Source of the DNA: Sphingomonas taxi
GTDB lineage: Bacteria > Pseudomonadota > Alphaproteobacteria > Sphingomonadales > Sphingomonadaceae
NCBI GenBank assembly: GCA_003240625.1
Contig: QFMX01000012.1
Span: 1-64,000, forward strand
DNA: 64,000 bases
Reading direction: 5' to 3'
A program made the position numbers and the translations under genes. The notes under the pieces are model-generated. The model had not been told where the DNA came from and ran no database searches. It worked only from the letters and a program-made list of their open reading frames with translations. Of this stretch, positions 52,619 to 61,860 are shown in pieces (the first letter of the stretch is position 1; every line of letters begins with the position of its first letter).

Positions 52619-54331
52619 ATGGCCTTCACCCCAGCAACCACCGAACAGCGATTCCTGCTCGACCATGTCGTGCGGATCGACCAACTTGCCGCGACCGAAC
52701 GCTATGCCGCCGCCAGCGACGACGTCGTCGACGCGGTGCTCGAAGGGGTCGGGCAGTTCGCCGCCGGCGAATGGGCCCCGCTCAACCGCGCCGGCGACAC
52801 CGTCGGCGCGAAGTGGACCCCCGACGGCGTTGTCATGCCCGACGGCTTCGCCCAGGCGTACAAGGATTATGTCGAGGGCGGCTGGGGCACGATCGGCGTC
52901 GAGGAAGAATGGGGCGGGCAAGGCCTGCCGTTCGCGATCCAGACCGCGGTGCTCGACACGCTCGGGTCGGCGAACATGGGCTTCGCGCTGTGCCCGACGC
53001 TGACCGTCGGCGCGATCGAGGCGCTCCAGCATCACGGCTCGCCCGAGCAGCAGGCGCTCTACCTCCCCCATCTCGCGACCGGCGAATGGACCGGCACGAT
53101 GAACCTCACCGAGCCACAGGCCGGCTCCGACGTCGGCGCGTTGCGTGCGACGGCGACTCCCCTCGGCGATGGCAAGTGGAGCATCAAGGGCACCAAGATC
53201 TACATCTCGTTCGGCGATCACGACATGGCGCCGAACATCGTTCACCTCGTCCTCGCACGGACGCCGGGCGCACCGGCGGGGACCAAGGGCATCTCGCTCT
53301 TCCTCGTCCCCAAATACCGCCTCGACGAAGACGGCACGCCGGGCGAGTTCAACGATGTCCGCGTCGTCTCGATCGAGCACAAGATGGGGCTCCACGCGTC
53401 CCCCACCTGCGTGCTGAGCTTCGGCGACAACGACGACTGCGTAGGCGAGCTGATCGGCGCCGAACTCGGCGGCATCCGCGCGATGTTCACGATGATGAAC
53501 AACGCACGCCTCAACGTCGGCCTGCAGGGCGTCCAGGTCGCCGAGGGCGCCACCCAAGGCGCGGTCGCCTATGCGCTCGACCGCGTCCAGTCCGCCCGCG
53601 CCGGCTCGCCGAACAAGGACTCGGTCAAGATCGTCGAGCATCCCGACGTCCGCCGCATGCTGATGCGGATGAAGGCGCAGACCCAGGCGGCGCGCGCGCT
53701 CGTCTATTACGCGGCGGGCCAAGTCGACCGCGCCAATCTCGGCGACCCCGCGGCGCGCAACCGGCTCGAACTCGTCACGCCGCTTGCCAAGGCGCACGGC
53801 ACCGACATCGGCAACGAAGTCGCCTCGCTCGGCATCCAGGTGTACGGCGGCATGGGCTATGTCGAGGAAACCGGCGCCGCGCAGTATTTCCGCGATGCCC
53901 GCATCACGCCGATCTACGAGGGGACGAACGGCATCCAGGCGGCGGATCTGGTCGGGCGGAAACTCGGCCTCGACAATGGCGGTGCGTTCGCGGCTTTGAT
54001 CGCCGACATCCGCGCGGAGGCGAAGGACGAACGGCTCTTGGCGCTGGTCGACGCGTGCGAAGCGATCGGGCGTAAGCTCGCCACCGCGGACGCCGACGAC
54101 AAGCTCGCCGCCAGCTATCCGTTCCTCACCATGTTGTCGGTCGCAACCTGCGGCTGGCTGATGGAGCGGCAGGGCGAGGTTGCCGGCACCGACGATTTCG
54201 GCCGGATGAAGACCGCGGCCGTGCGCTTCTACCTCGACCAGATCGTCCCCGAAGCGATGGGCCTCAACGCCGCCGCCAACGCCAGCGCGGCAGTCCTCTA
54301 CTCGATCGAGCCGGAACTCTTCGCCGCCTGA
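52619..54331 (+). CDS. Acyl-CoA dehydrogenase, large FadE/DmdC-like
   Basis: A 570-residue FAD enzyme that desaturates an acyl-CoA thioester. Domain order: N-terminal helical (about 35-155), middle beta domain with MNLTEPQAGSDVGALR near 161, and C-terminal helical domain with VYGGMGYVEETGAAQYFRDA near 410 and RITPIYEGTNGIQAADL near 430. YEGTNGIQ contains the usual catalytic-Glu region. Its sequence is close to FadE and 3-methylthiopropionyl-CoA dehydrogenase-type enzymes, so chain preference cannot be set. It is divergent from the t6A gene with 46 bp between starts; AGAGGA precedes the ATG. Confidence 0.92.
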   Translation: MAFTPATTEQRFLLDHVVRIDQLAATERYAAASDDVVDAVLEGVGQFAAGEWAPLNRAGDTVGAKWTPDGVVMPDGFAQAYKDYVEGGWGTIGVEEEWGGQGLPFAIQTAVLDTLGSANMGFALCPTLTVGAIEALQHHGSPEQQALYLPHLATGEWTGTMNLTEPQAGSDVGALRATATPLGDGKWSIKGTKIYISFGDHDMAPNIVHLVLARTPGAPAGTKGISLFLVPKYRLDEDGTPGEFNDVRVVSIEHKMGLHASPTCVLSFGDNDDCVGELIGAELGGIRAMFTMMNNARLNVGLQGVQVAEGATQGAVAYALDRVQSARAGSPNKDSVKIVEHPDVRRMLMRMKAQTQAARALVYYAAGQVDRANLGDPAARNRLELVTPLAKAHGTDIGNEVASLGIQVYGGMGYVEETGAAQYFRDARITPIYEGTNGIQAADLVGRKLGLDNGGAFAALIADIRAEAKDERLLALVDACEAIGRKLATADADDKLAASYPFLTMLSVATCGWLMERQGEVAGTDDFGRMKTAAVRFYLDQIVPEAMGLNAAANASAAVLYSIEPELFAA

Positions 54332-54368
54332 TAGCCGCCTGACGAAAGCCCGGACCCAGCGTCCCGCT

Positions 54369-54494
54369 AATCCTCCCCCGCAAAGGGGGAGGTGGCGCCG
54401 GAGGCGACGGAGGGGGAGGACGCGGAACAGAGGTTCTACCCGACCTCCCCCTCCGTCTGGCAAGGGCCAGCCACCTCCCCCTGGCGGGGGAGGA
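54369..54494. repeat. Palindromic repeat doublet, CCTCCCCC...GGGGGAGG type
   Basis: TCCTCCCCCGCAAAGGGGGA and CCTCCCCCTGGCGGGGGAGG with GACGGAGGGGGAGGAC / ACCTCCCCCTCCGTC inside. It lies between the acyl-CoA dehydrogenase and the arylamine acetyltransferase on the same strand. Confidence 0.9.
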
Positions 54495-54574
54495 TTGAAG
54501 GTCGCGTCGCCCTACTCGACGGCTGCTCGCGGCAAACGGTATGGGGGCAGGGGAATTATGGGAAATCCTGCCTG

Positions 54575-55393
54575 ATGTTCGACCTCGACGCCTATCTCCT
54601 CCGTGTCGCCATGCCCGCGCGACCGACGCTCGATTCGATCGGCCTCGGTCGCCTCCAGCACGCGCACCGTCTCGCCATTCCGTTCGAGGATCTCGACGTC
54701 GTCCTCGGTCGCGGCATCGCGATCGACAGCGAGTCGGTCTTCGCCAAGCTCGTGACCGCGCGCCGTGGCGGCTATTGTTTCGAGCATAATCGCCTGTTCC
54801 TCGATGCGCTCACCGAACTCGGCTTCACCGCTCGCCCGCTGCTCGCGCGCGTCTGGTATGCCGCGACCGACGTGCCGCCACCGCAGACGCATACGTTTGC
54901 GCTGGTGACGATCGAGGGACAGGACTGGATCGCCGACACCGGCTTCGGCGGCAGCTATACGCCGGTCCTCCCACTCGCCGACGGCGCTGAGGCCACCGCA
55001 CCGGACGGTGCGCGATACCGGCTCGAGGCGACCGAAAATGGCTGGATGCTGCTCCGCGACGGCGATCCGATGACCACCGATGGTCGAGGATCGGGCGAGG
55101 GGTTTCAGCCGCAATACAGCTTCACGCTCGCGCAGGTGTTCAACGCCGATCTCGCGCTGTCGAACCACTGGACCTCGACCGCGCCGTCCAGCCGCTTCAC
55201 GCACACGCCGATCGCCAGCATCGTCCTGCCGAACGGCTTCGCCTCGCTGATCGGACGCAATTATCGTCGGCGTTCGGGGACGGACACAACCGTCGGCGAG
55301 ATCACCGACCCGCGCGTTTATCGGATCCGGATGAGCCTGTTGTTCGGGATCGACCTGAGCGTCGAGGATGTCGCCGCGCTGGGATTGTTCTGA
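54575..55393 (+). CDS. Arylamine N-acetyltransferase
   Basis: Transfers acetyl from acetyl-CoA to arylamines. A 272-residue protein of the NAT fold with its Cys-His-Asp triad visible: Cys68 in RRGGYCFEHN, His106 in PPPQTHTFAL and Asp121 in WIADTGFGGSYTP. Length matches bacterial NATs (about 270-280). The natural substrate is unknown. ATG at 54575 chosen; the frame runs upstream through the palindromic repeat to 54392 without homology. A large inverted repeat follows the stop. Confidence 0.93.
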   Translation: MFDLDAYLLRVAMPARPTLDSIGLGRLQHAHRLAIPFEDLDVVLGRGIAIDSESVFAKLVTARRGGYCFEHNRLFLDALTELGFTARPLLARVWYAATDVPPPQTHTFALVTIEGQDWIADTGFGGSYTPVLPLADGAEATAPDGARYRLEATENGWMLLRDGDPMTTDGRGSGEGFQPQYSFTLAQVFNADLALSNHWTSTAPSSRFTHTPIASIVLPNGFASLIGRNYRRRSGTDTTVGEITDPRVYRIRMSLLFGIDLSVEDVAALGLF

Positions 55394-55407
55394 AGTTCGA
55401 CCACTTC

Positions 55408-55557
55408 CGTTCGTGCTGAGTAGCGGCCGAGTAGCTGCGTCAGCAGCGTATCGAGGGCGCGTATCGAAGCATGGGTTCCGTGCGCCAACCTGTCCTTCGA
55501 TACGTCCTCTCGATACGCGGCTTTGCCGCTACTCGATGACTACTCAGGACGAACGGG
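55408..55557. repeat. Large inverted repeat with CCGTTCGTGCTGAGTAG arms
   Basis: The outer arms are CCGTTCGTGCTGAGTAGCGG and ACTACTCAGGACGAACGG; inner arms CGTATCGA(G/A)G and TCGATACG repeat. It is about 150 bp, the longest family here, and lies in the convergent gap before the GntR gene. Only one copy is seen in the window. Confidence 0.85.
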
Positions 55558-55577
55558 GCTGTGAGTGGGGTAGAGAC

Positions 55578-55934
55578 TCAAGCCCGCTCACGCTCCAGCA
55601 GGTCATGCGCATCCAACCCCAGCAGATCGATATGCCCCAGGATCCGCGGCCACTGCGTCGTCACGAAATTCTCGCGCTCGGCCACGCGCAACGCTTCCGC
55701 CGCACCCGGCATCACGAACATCCCGACGCCGCGCCTTACCTCGACATAGCCATCGTCCTGAAAGCTCTGATACGCTTTGGCGACCGTCAAAGGGTTCGCC
55801 CCCTGCTCGGCGGCGAACGCGCGTACCGACGGCAACTGGTCGCCCGCACGATAGTCGCCACGGAGTATCCCCGCCGCAATCGTGCTGCGGAGACGGATGT
55901 ATACGGGACTGTCGTCGCTGCTGAGCGCTGTCAT
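55578..55934 (-). CDS. GntR-family transcriptional regulator, YtrA type
   Basis: A 118-residue protein: winged helix (about residues 9-78) with SPVYIRLRSTIAAGILRGDY, then AGDQLPSVRAFAAEQGANPL and TVAKAYQSFQDDGYVEVRRG, followed by only a short helical tail. This is the YtrA subgroup, which has no large ligand domain. Such regulators often control transporters or detoxification genes. It follows the nitroreductase gene by 37 bp on the same strand and is probably its regulator. Confidence 0.88.
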   Translation of the reverse strand: MTALSSDDSPVYIRLRSTIAAGILRGDYRAGDQLPSVRAFAAEQGANPLTVAKAYQSFQDDGYVEVRRGVGMFVMPGAAEALRVAERENFVTTQWPRILGHIDLLGLDAHDLLERERA

Positions 55935-55971
55935 GCTGTTCTAATACAGCAATCGGGCGATTAGTCGAGTC

Positions 55972-56547
55972 TCACGATCCCCAGTGCGAGACGAGGCGTG
56001 CCATATCGGGGCGGGGGCGTTCGTCGAGCGCGCGCGACGGCGTGCCGATGAACATGAACCCGGCGATCCGCTCCGACGCGGACCCGAACGCATCGCGCAC
56101 CGTGTCCGAGAACGCCGCCCAGCCGGTCAGCCAGCCGCCCGCGAAACCCTCGGCATGGACGGCATGGAGCAGGTTCATGCACGCCGCCCCCGCCGATAAT
56201 TCCTGCTCCCACACCGGAATCTTGCTCTCCTTCGGCGACGACAGGACCACGACCAAAGTCGGCGCCTGATGCGCGAACTGATCGAGCGATTCCAGTTCCA
56301 GCCGCGACGCGCCGGGTCGCTCCGCGAGGTACGCATCGGTGACCAGCGCCGACAGCGCGGCGCGCCGGTCGTCCCCGACGACGACGAACCGCCACGGCGC
56401 CAGCTTGCCGTGATCGGGCGTCCGCGCCGCGATCTCCAGGATCGTCGCCAGCTGGTAGGAATCGGGCCCCGGCGCGATCAGGTCGCGCGGCTTGCCCGAG
56501 CGGCGGGTGGCGAGGAGCGAGAGCGGCGTCGAGCGGTCGTTGAGCAT
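55972..56547 (-). CDS. Nitroreductase family protein
   Basis: A 191-residue FMN enzyme of the YdjA-like group. RRSGKPRDLIAPGPD near the N-terminus is the FMN phosphate loop, LEIAARTPDHGKLAPWRFVVV near residue 32 is the characteristic DHGK/PWRF segment, and GGWLTGWAAFSDTVRDAFG near 135 is the second FMN contact. It probably reduces nitro compounds or quinones with NAD(P)H; the physiological substrate is unknown. Encoded upstream of the GntR regulator and divergent from the peptide transporter. Confidence 0.9.
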   Translation of the reverse strand: MLNDRSTPLSLLATRRSGKPRDLIAPGPDSYQLATILEIAARTPDHGKLAPWRFVVVGDDRRAALSALVTDAYLAERPGASRLELESLDQFAHQAPTLVVVLSSPKESKIPVWEQELSAGAACMNLLHAVHAEGFAGGWLTGWAAFSDTVRDAFGSASERIAGFMFIGTPSRALDERPRPDMARLVSHWGS

Positions 56548-56656
56548 GCCTCGCCAGATAGGCTTTGGCGTCTGATATTTACAGTCCGGGCTTTGTCGTT
56601 AAGTTGCGCGCCATTAAGCGCCCGTCAGCGGCGCACACACGGAGCATCACCACCAC

Positions 56657-58264
56657 ATGGCCAGCGCAATCCCCCAGGCGAGCAGGGGCAGCGGCGTTCC
56701 TGCCGATGCAAAGACGTTTTTCGGGCACCCGCGCGGGCTGTTCATGCTGTTCTTCGCCGAGCTGTGGGAGCGCTTCTCGTTCTATGGCATGCGCGCGATC
56801 CTGGTGCTGTACCTCACCAAGCACTTCCTGTTCGCCGAGCAGCCGGCCTATGCGATCTATGGCGCGTACACCTCGCTGGTCTACATCACACCGATCATCG
56901 GCGGCTATCTGTCCGACCGGTTCCTCGGACCGCGCAAGGCGGTGCTCGCGGGCGGCGTGTTCATCACGCTCGGCCATCTGCTGCTGGCGGTCGTCGAGGC
57001 GCCGCAGGGCGTGCAGGGCACCGCGCTCAACGGCTTCTATCTCGGCCTCGCCTTCATCATCGTCGGCACGGGGTTCCTGAAAGCGAACATCTCGGTGCTC
57101 GTCGGCAAGCTTTACGCGCGCGACGACATGCGCCGCGATGGCGCGTTCTCGATCTTCTACATGGGGATCAACACCGGTGCGTTCGTCGGCCCGATCGCGG
57201 TCGGGATCCTCGGCGAGACGGTCGGCTGGTCGTACGGCTTCGGCGCCGCCGGGATCGGCATGGCGCTGGGCCTGGTCGTCTTCGTGCTGTTCCGGCGCGA
57301 ACTCTACGACGTCGGCGAGTCCCCTGCCCCCGAAAAGCTGGCGTCTAAGCCGATCGCCGGCCTGTCGGTCGAATGGCTGATCTATCTCGGCGGGCTCGCC
57401 GGCGTCGCGGTATCGTGGTGGCTGGTGCGTAGCCAGGGCGTCGTCGGCACCGCGTTGATCGTCGCATCGCTCGCGACGGTCGGCTACATCCTGTGGACCG
57501 CCGTCGCGAAACTGCCGCGCGTCGACCGCGACCGGATCTTCGCCGCGCTGTTCCTGATCGCGCTCGCGCCGCTGTTCTGGGCGCTGTTCGAGCAGACCGG
57601 GTCGTCGCTGAACGTCTACACCGACCAGTCGGTCGACCGCGTCGTGTTCGGCTGGTCGATACCCGCCTCGGTGTTCCAGTCGGTCAATCCGTTCTTCATC
57701 ATCACGCTGGCACCGGTGTTCGCCGCGATCTGGACGCGGCTCGGGCGGGCGGGACGTGAGCCGAGCGCGCCGTTCAAGTTCGGCATCGGCCTGATCCTGG
57801 TCGGTGCAGGCTTCTTCGCGCTGACGCTTGGCGCACCGGCACAGGGGCTGACCCCGGCGATCTTCGTCGTGCTGCTCTACATGCTGCACTCGATGGCGGA
57901 GCTCTGCTTCTCGCCGATCGGACTGTCGTCGATGACGCGTCTGTCGGTGCCGAGCATGACCGGGCTGATGATGGGCACGTGGTTCCTCGCGACGGCGGGC
58001 GGGAACTTCCTTGCCGGGCTGATCGCCCAGGCGACCGGCGGCGAGGGCGCCGGCGTCGAGCGGGTGCTGGAAGTGTACGGCCGGATCGGCTGGGTCGCGA
58101 TCGGGATCGGCGCGGTCGTGCTGGTACTCGCGCCGTTCGTCACCAGGCTGATGCACCTCGACAAGCTGGGTTCGGTCGACCACGCGATGGCCGGGCAGAA
58201 CGAACTGGGCGAGCCGGGTGCCGCCGGGCTCGATACGCGCGGCGAGCAGGTCCCGCGGGGGTGA
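56657..58264 (+). CDS. Proton-dependent oligopeptide transporter (POT/PTR2)
   Basis: A 535-residue major-facilitator protein with about 14 helices that imports di- and tripeptides with H+. The POT signature ELWERFSFYGMRAILVLYLT is near residue 34-53 and carries the ExxERFxYY-like proton/peptide residues (here ExxERFSFY). FIIVGTGFLKANISVLVG near 134 is the second PTR2 mark, and EQTGSSLNVYTDQSVDR near 315 the periplasmic helix-7 region. The C-terminus is soluble. A GC hairpin follows the stop. Confidence 0.94.
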   Translation: MASAIPQASRGSGVPADAKTFFGHPRGLFMLFFAELWERFSFYGMRAILVLYLTKHFLFAEQPAYAIYGAYTSLVYITPIIGGYLSDRFLGPRKAVLAGGVFITLGHLLLAVVEAPQGVQGTALNGFYLGLAFIIVGTGFLKANISVLVGKLYARDDMRRDGAFSIFYMGINTGAFVGPIAVGILGETVGWSYGFGAAGIGMALGLVVFVLFRRELYDVGESPAPEKLASKPIAGLSVEWLIYLGGLAGVAVSWWLVRSQGVVGTALIVASLATVGYILWTAVAKLPRVDRDRIFAALFLIALAPLFWALFEQTGSSLNVYTDQSVDRVVFGWSIPASVFQSVNPFFIITLAPVFAAIWTRLGRAGREPSAPFKFGIGLILVGAGFFALTLGAPAQGLTPAIFVVLLYMLHSMAELCFSPIGLSSMTRLSVPSMTGLMMGTWFLATAGGNFLAGLIAQATGGEGAGVERVLEVYGRIGWVAIGIGAVVLVLAPFVTRLMHLDKLGSVDHAMAGQNELGEPGAAGLDTRGEQVPRG

Positions 58265-58268
58265 AGCC

Positions 58269-58293
58269 CGCCCGCCCTTTAGCGGGGCGGGCG
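58269..58293. terminator. Bidirectional hairpin between the peptide transporter and aguB
   Basis: Perfect 9-bp stem CGCCCGCCC (58269-58277) with GGGCGGGCG (58285-58293), loop TTTAGCG, between two convergent stops (58264 and 58317). No T-run, so termination strength is uncertain. Confidence 0.6.
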
Positions 58294-58316
58294 TTCGACG
58301 CGGTTCGTGCGGGGTA

Positions 58317-59165
<849 letters not shown>

Positions 59166-59233
59166 GGCGGCGCATATAATGAGGGGGGACGCGATGTGCG
59201 AGCCTTCGCTTCGTATCGAGAGCGCACGGTCGC

Positions 59234-59313
59234 CGTTCCCCCGCGGAGGCGGGGGTCCAGGGTTGCGGGCGCTATCGCTTGTGATCCTGGGCCCCCGCCT
59301 CCGCGGGGGAACG
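59234..59313. repeat. Palindromic unit with CGTTCCCCCGC...GCGGGGGAACG arms
   Basis: CGTTCCCCCGCGGAGGCGGG and CCCCGCCTCCGCGGGGGAACG flank GGTCCAGGG / GATCCTGGGC. Related to the unit at 4617-4661. It lies in the 195-bp divergent region between aguB and ung. Confidence 0.85.
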
Positions 59314-59360
59314 AGGAGGGGCGATTGACACTGCCCTGCCCTGTCCGACATGCGGCGGGG

Positions 59361-60059
59361 ATGATCGACTATCCTCTCCCCCCAAGCTGGCAGGCGCTCA
59401 CTACCGAGTTCGAGGCGCCGTATATGCGGGCGCTGAATGCGTTTCTGGAGGCCGAGCGGGCGGCGGGGGCTCGGGTGTTTCCCGAGGATGCCGACCGGTT
59501 TCGCGCGTTGGAGCTGACGCCGCTCGATCAGGTGCGGGTCGTCATCCTCGGCCAGGATCCGTACCACGGCGAGGGGCAGGCGCACGGGTTGAGCTTCTCG
59601 GTGCGCGAGGGGGTGCGGACGCCGCCTAGCCTGGTGAACATCTACAAGGAGCTGGAGGCGGATCTCGGGATCCCGCGGGCGTCGCACGGCATGCTGGATC
59701 ATTGGGCGGCGCAGGGCGTACTGTTGCTCAACGCCGTGCTGAGCGTGCGGACGGGGGAGGCTGCGTCGCACCAGAAGCGGGGGTGGGAGCGGTTTACCGA
59801 TGCCGTTATTGCCGCCGTCAACGCGCAGGACAAACCGGTCGTGTTCCTGCTGTGGGGGGCGTATGCGCAAAAGAAGGCGGCGTTCGTCGATGACGTGACG
59901 AAGGGCGGGCGGCATCTGGTGATCCAGTCGGCGCACCCGTCGCCGCTGGCGGCACGGACCGGGTTCTTCGGATCGCGGCCATTCAGCCGGGCCAATGACT
60001 TTCTCGAAACCCATGGGCGCGCGCCGATCGACTGGGCGCTGCCGGAGACCGACCGATGA
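59361..60059 (+). CDS. ung: Uracil-DNA glycosylase, family 1
   Basis: Removes uracil from DNA. A 232-residue protein with the water-activating Asp66 in VVILGQDPYHGEGQAHGLSF (in part), LLLNAVLSVRTGEAASH near 120 and the DNA-intercalating loop SAHPSPLAARTGFFGSRPFS near 190. ATG at 59361 matches the usual N-terminus (MIDYPLPPSW); the frame is open back to 58962. GGCGGGG precedes the start. Its last four bases overlap phnA-like ATG. With UdgB at 46998 the genome has two unrelated uracil glycosylases. Confidence 0.96.
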   Translation: MIDYPLPPSWQALTTEFEAPYMRALNAFLEAERAAGARVFPEDADRFRALELTPLDQVRVVILGQDPYHGEGQAHGLSFSVREGVRTPPSLVNIYKELEADLGIPRASHGMLDHWAAQGVLLLNAVLSVRTGEAASHQKRGWERFTDAVIAAVNAQDKPVVFLLWGAYAQKKAAFVDDVTKGGRHLVIQSAHPSPLAARTGFFGSRPFSRANDFLETHGRAPIDWALPETDR

Positions 60060-60355
60060 GCGACGAATATGTGTACGACGAAGCGACTGGCGAGTGGGTT
60101 GCGGGTGGCGCGACAACGGCTGTTGCGGCGGATGACGGTGCGGTCGTGGTGCGGGATTCGGTCGGGAACGTGCTCGCGGACGGCGATCAGGTGACGTTGA
60201 TCAAGGACCTGACCGTGAAGGGCGCGGGGCAGACGTTGAAGCGCGGGACGCTGATCAAGTCGATCCGGTTGACGGGCGACGCGCAGGAAATCGACTGCCG
60301 GTACGAGGGTATCAAGGGGCTGGTGCTGCGGGCGGAGTTTGTCCGGAAGCGTTGA
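60056..60355 (+). CDS. PhnA-domain protein lacking the zinc ribbon
   Basis: A 99-residue protein whose last 70 residues are the PhnA domain: DSVGNVLADGDQVTLIKDLT near residue 32, VKGAGQTLKRGTLIKSIRLT near 54 and CRYEGIKGLVLRAEFVRKR at the end. Despite the family name, PhnA does not degrade phosphonates in general; the role is unclear. The usual N-terminal C-x2-C...C-x2-C zinc ribbon is replaced by an acidic stretch (MSDEYVYDEATGEWVAGG) with no cysteine. ATGA overlap with ung suggests coupled translation. Confidence 0.85.
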   Translation: MSDEYVYDEATGEWVAGGATTAVAADDGAVVVRDSVGNVLADGDQVTLIKDLTVKGAGQTLKRGTLIKSIRLTGDAQEIDCRYEGIKGLVLRAEFVRKR

Positions 60356-60422
60356 GGCTTTTCGCGTTGATTTTGCCGGGTTAATCGAAAAGAAGATTAG
60401 GCCGGGTTAGGCCAACACGCGG

Positions 60423-61406
60423 TCATTCTTCATCGTCGTAGTCGGGGTCGTCGTGATTGCCGTAAGGCGACGGCGGATAGCCGGTCGGCGGTGGCGGAGC
60501 GACGCCGATCTTTGCCCATTCGAGGCGGCGGTCGAGCTCTATGTCCGCCACGCGCTGCTCCTTGATGCGGTGCGAGCGGTCGCGGAGGATCTGGCCGGAC
60601 GCGTCCTGCGGCAGGACGAAATCGGCGCCGCCGAGATCCTGGATGTCCTGAAGCCGGTCGCACAGGGCCTGTTCGGTCAGCAGTGCCGCGGGGTTGTCCG
60701 GCATGGCGGGTTCGAGCAGCGCGATGGCCTGCGCTACGGATGCAATGCGCGGCGCCATCGGGCGGTCGCTGTCATGCGGGGCGGAGGTCGTGCGGTGCGC
60801 GTGGCCGTAGCGTTCGGGCATGTGCGCGCGCAGGAGGAACATGATCATGCGGTCGCTGTATTTGTAGCGGCACGCGATCCGGCGGCCGCTCTTGTCGAAC
60901 ACCGGCACCTCCACCCCGTTCATCGCGCGTTCCAGCGCGAGGTCGGCGAGCCGCGTGACGCCCGAGTGCACGGCCGCGGTCCAGGCGGCGGCGAACTGTT
61001 CGGCACCGGGCGCGCGGCGCAGCGCGTAGCAACTGTTGACCGACATATCGACCTGCGTGGCGGCGGCGGTGACCGAGCCTGTGTCGGCGAGGTGTTCGAT
61101 GAAGATGCGCTGCTTGGCGTGACTCCAGCCGTCGGGGCGGCGCTGGCGTGGGACGGGGACCCAGACGTAATCGGCGGGATCGAACCCGTCGAGGATCGCG
61201 CGGGGATCGTCCTCCTCGACCGTGCAGATCTGCGGAAGGTTGGCGTTGGCGGCGGGGGCGAGCGCGGGGACGGCGCGGTCGGACATCGCCATTTCCGGCT
61301 GCGGCATCGGCCGGAATTGTTGAGCGTCGATCGCGCGATCGGCAACGACGGTGGTGGATGTGGCGGGGGCGACCGGACGGCCGCGCGGGTCGGATGTCAT
61401 GTTCAT
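60423..61406 (-). CDS. Uncharacterised sphingomonad protein with helix-turn-helix motif
   Basis: A 327-residue protein not matched to a named family. The central part reads DGWSHAKQRIFIEHLADTGS, then VTAAATQVDMSVNSCYALRR (about residues 95-135), which looks like a helix-turn-helix of the kind in phage terminase small subunits and transposon resolvases. ALERAMNGVEVPVFDKSGRR and IACRYKYSDRMIMFLLRAHM (about 160-205) follow. The N-terminus is low-complexity, the C-terminus proline/acidic rich (PPPTGYPPSPYGNHDD). Similar proteins are common in sphingomonads and of unknown function. ATG at 61406 (also 61400; GTG at 61415). Confidence 0.7.
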   Translation of the reverse strand: MNMTSDPRGRPVAPATSTTVVADRAIDAQQFRPMPQPEMAMSDRAVPALAPAANANLPQICTVEEDDPRAILDGFDPADYVWVPVPRQRRPDGWSHAKQRIFIEHLADTGSVTAAATQVDMSVNSCYALRRAPGAEQFAAAWTAAVHSGVTRLADLALERAMNGVEVPVFDKSGRRIACRYKYSDRMIMFLLRAHMPERYGHAHRTTSAPHDSDRPMAPRIASVAQAIALLEPAMPDNPAALLTEQALCDRLQDIQDLGGADFVLPQDASGQILRDRSHRIKEQRVADIELDRRLEWAKIGVAPPPPTGYPPSPYGNHDDPDYDDEE

Positions 61407-61549
61407 CCGCGACACGGATCAGGACGCGGGAGTGTAGGACAGCGATATCGTACCGTGTTGGACTTTTCGCGCGGCTAGTGTGCCGCTGGGGCATCTATCT
61501 TGGGAGGCAACCTAGGACCACTTTGCACGGATGTATAAAGTGACGGCAG

Positions 61550-61583
61550 CACTTTCCACGAAACACGGTTTTCGTTGAAAGTG
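61550..61583. promoter_or_regulatory. Palindrome upstream of the RelB-like antitoxin (possible operator)
   Basis: CACTTTCCACGAAA (61550-61563) and TTTCGTTGAAAGTG (61570-61583) are 14-base arms with one mismatched pair and a 6-base spacer CACGGT. It lies about 58 bp before the antitoxin ATG, in the place where a ribbon-helix-helix antitoxin would autoregulate. A terminator role for nothing in particular is less likely. Confidence 0.5.
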
Positions 61584-61641
61584 GCCGCGCGCAAGACTCT
61601 CATCGCCGAACATGCTATACGCGTATATCGAGGAGGCCGAT

Positions 61642-61860
61642 ATGTTGGCAGTGCGACTGGACGAACAGATCGAAGCCAGGCTGGAAGCGCTTGCCGCGCG
61701 CACCGGTCGAACCAAGACCTTCTATGCGCGGGCTGCGATCGAGGCGCATCTCGATGATCTCGAAGACTTTTATCTTGCCGAGGACCGGTTGCGCGATTTC
61801 CGCGAGGGTGACGCTATTCCGCTCAGCACGCTGAAGGCCGAACTTGGTCTGGGCGATTGA
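61642..61860 (+). CDS. RelB-like antitoxin
   Basis: A 72-residue protein beginning MLAVRLDEQIEARLEALAAR, a ribbon-helix-helix DNA-binding N-terminus (RLDEQIEARLEALA, then TGRTKTFYARAAIEAHLDD), followed by an acidic tail (FYLAEDRLRDFREGDAIPLS) that would wrap the toxin. ATG at 61642 has AGGAGG six bases upstream. The frame is open to 61612 with no such site. It overlaps the toxin start by 17 bases, the usual translational coupling of type II modules. Confidence 0.9.
   Translation: MLAVRLDEQIEARLEALAARTGRTKTFYARAAIEAHLDDLEDFYLAEDRLRDFREGDAIPLSTLKAELGLGD

Noticed and set aside
55368..55964. A 198-codon plus-strand frame after the acetyltransferase
   Set aside because: It runs through the large inverted repeat and antisense of the GntR gene; no homology.
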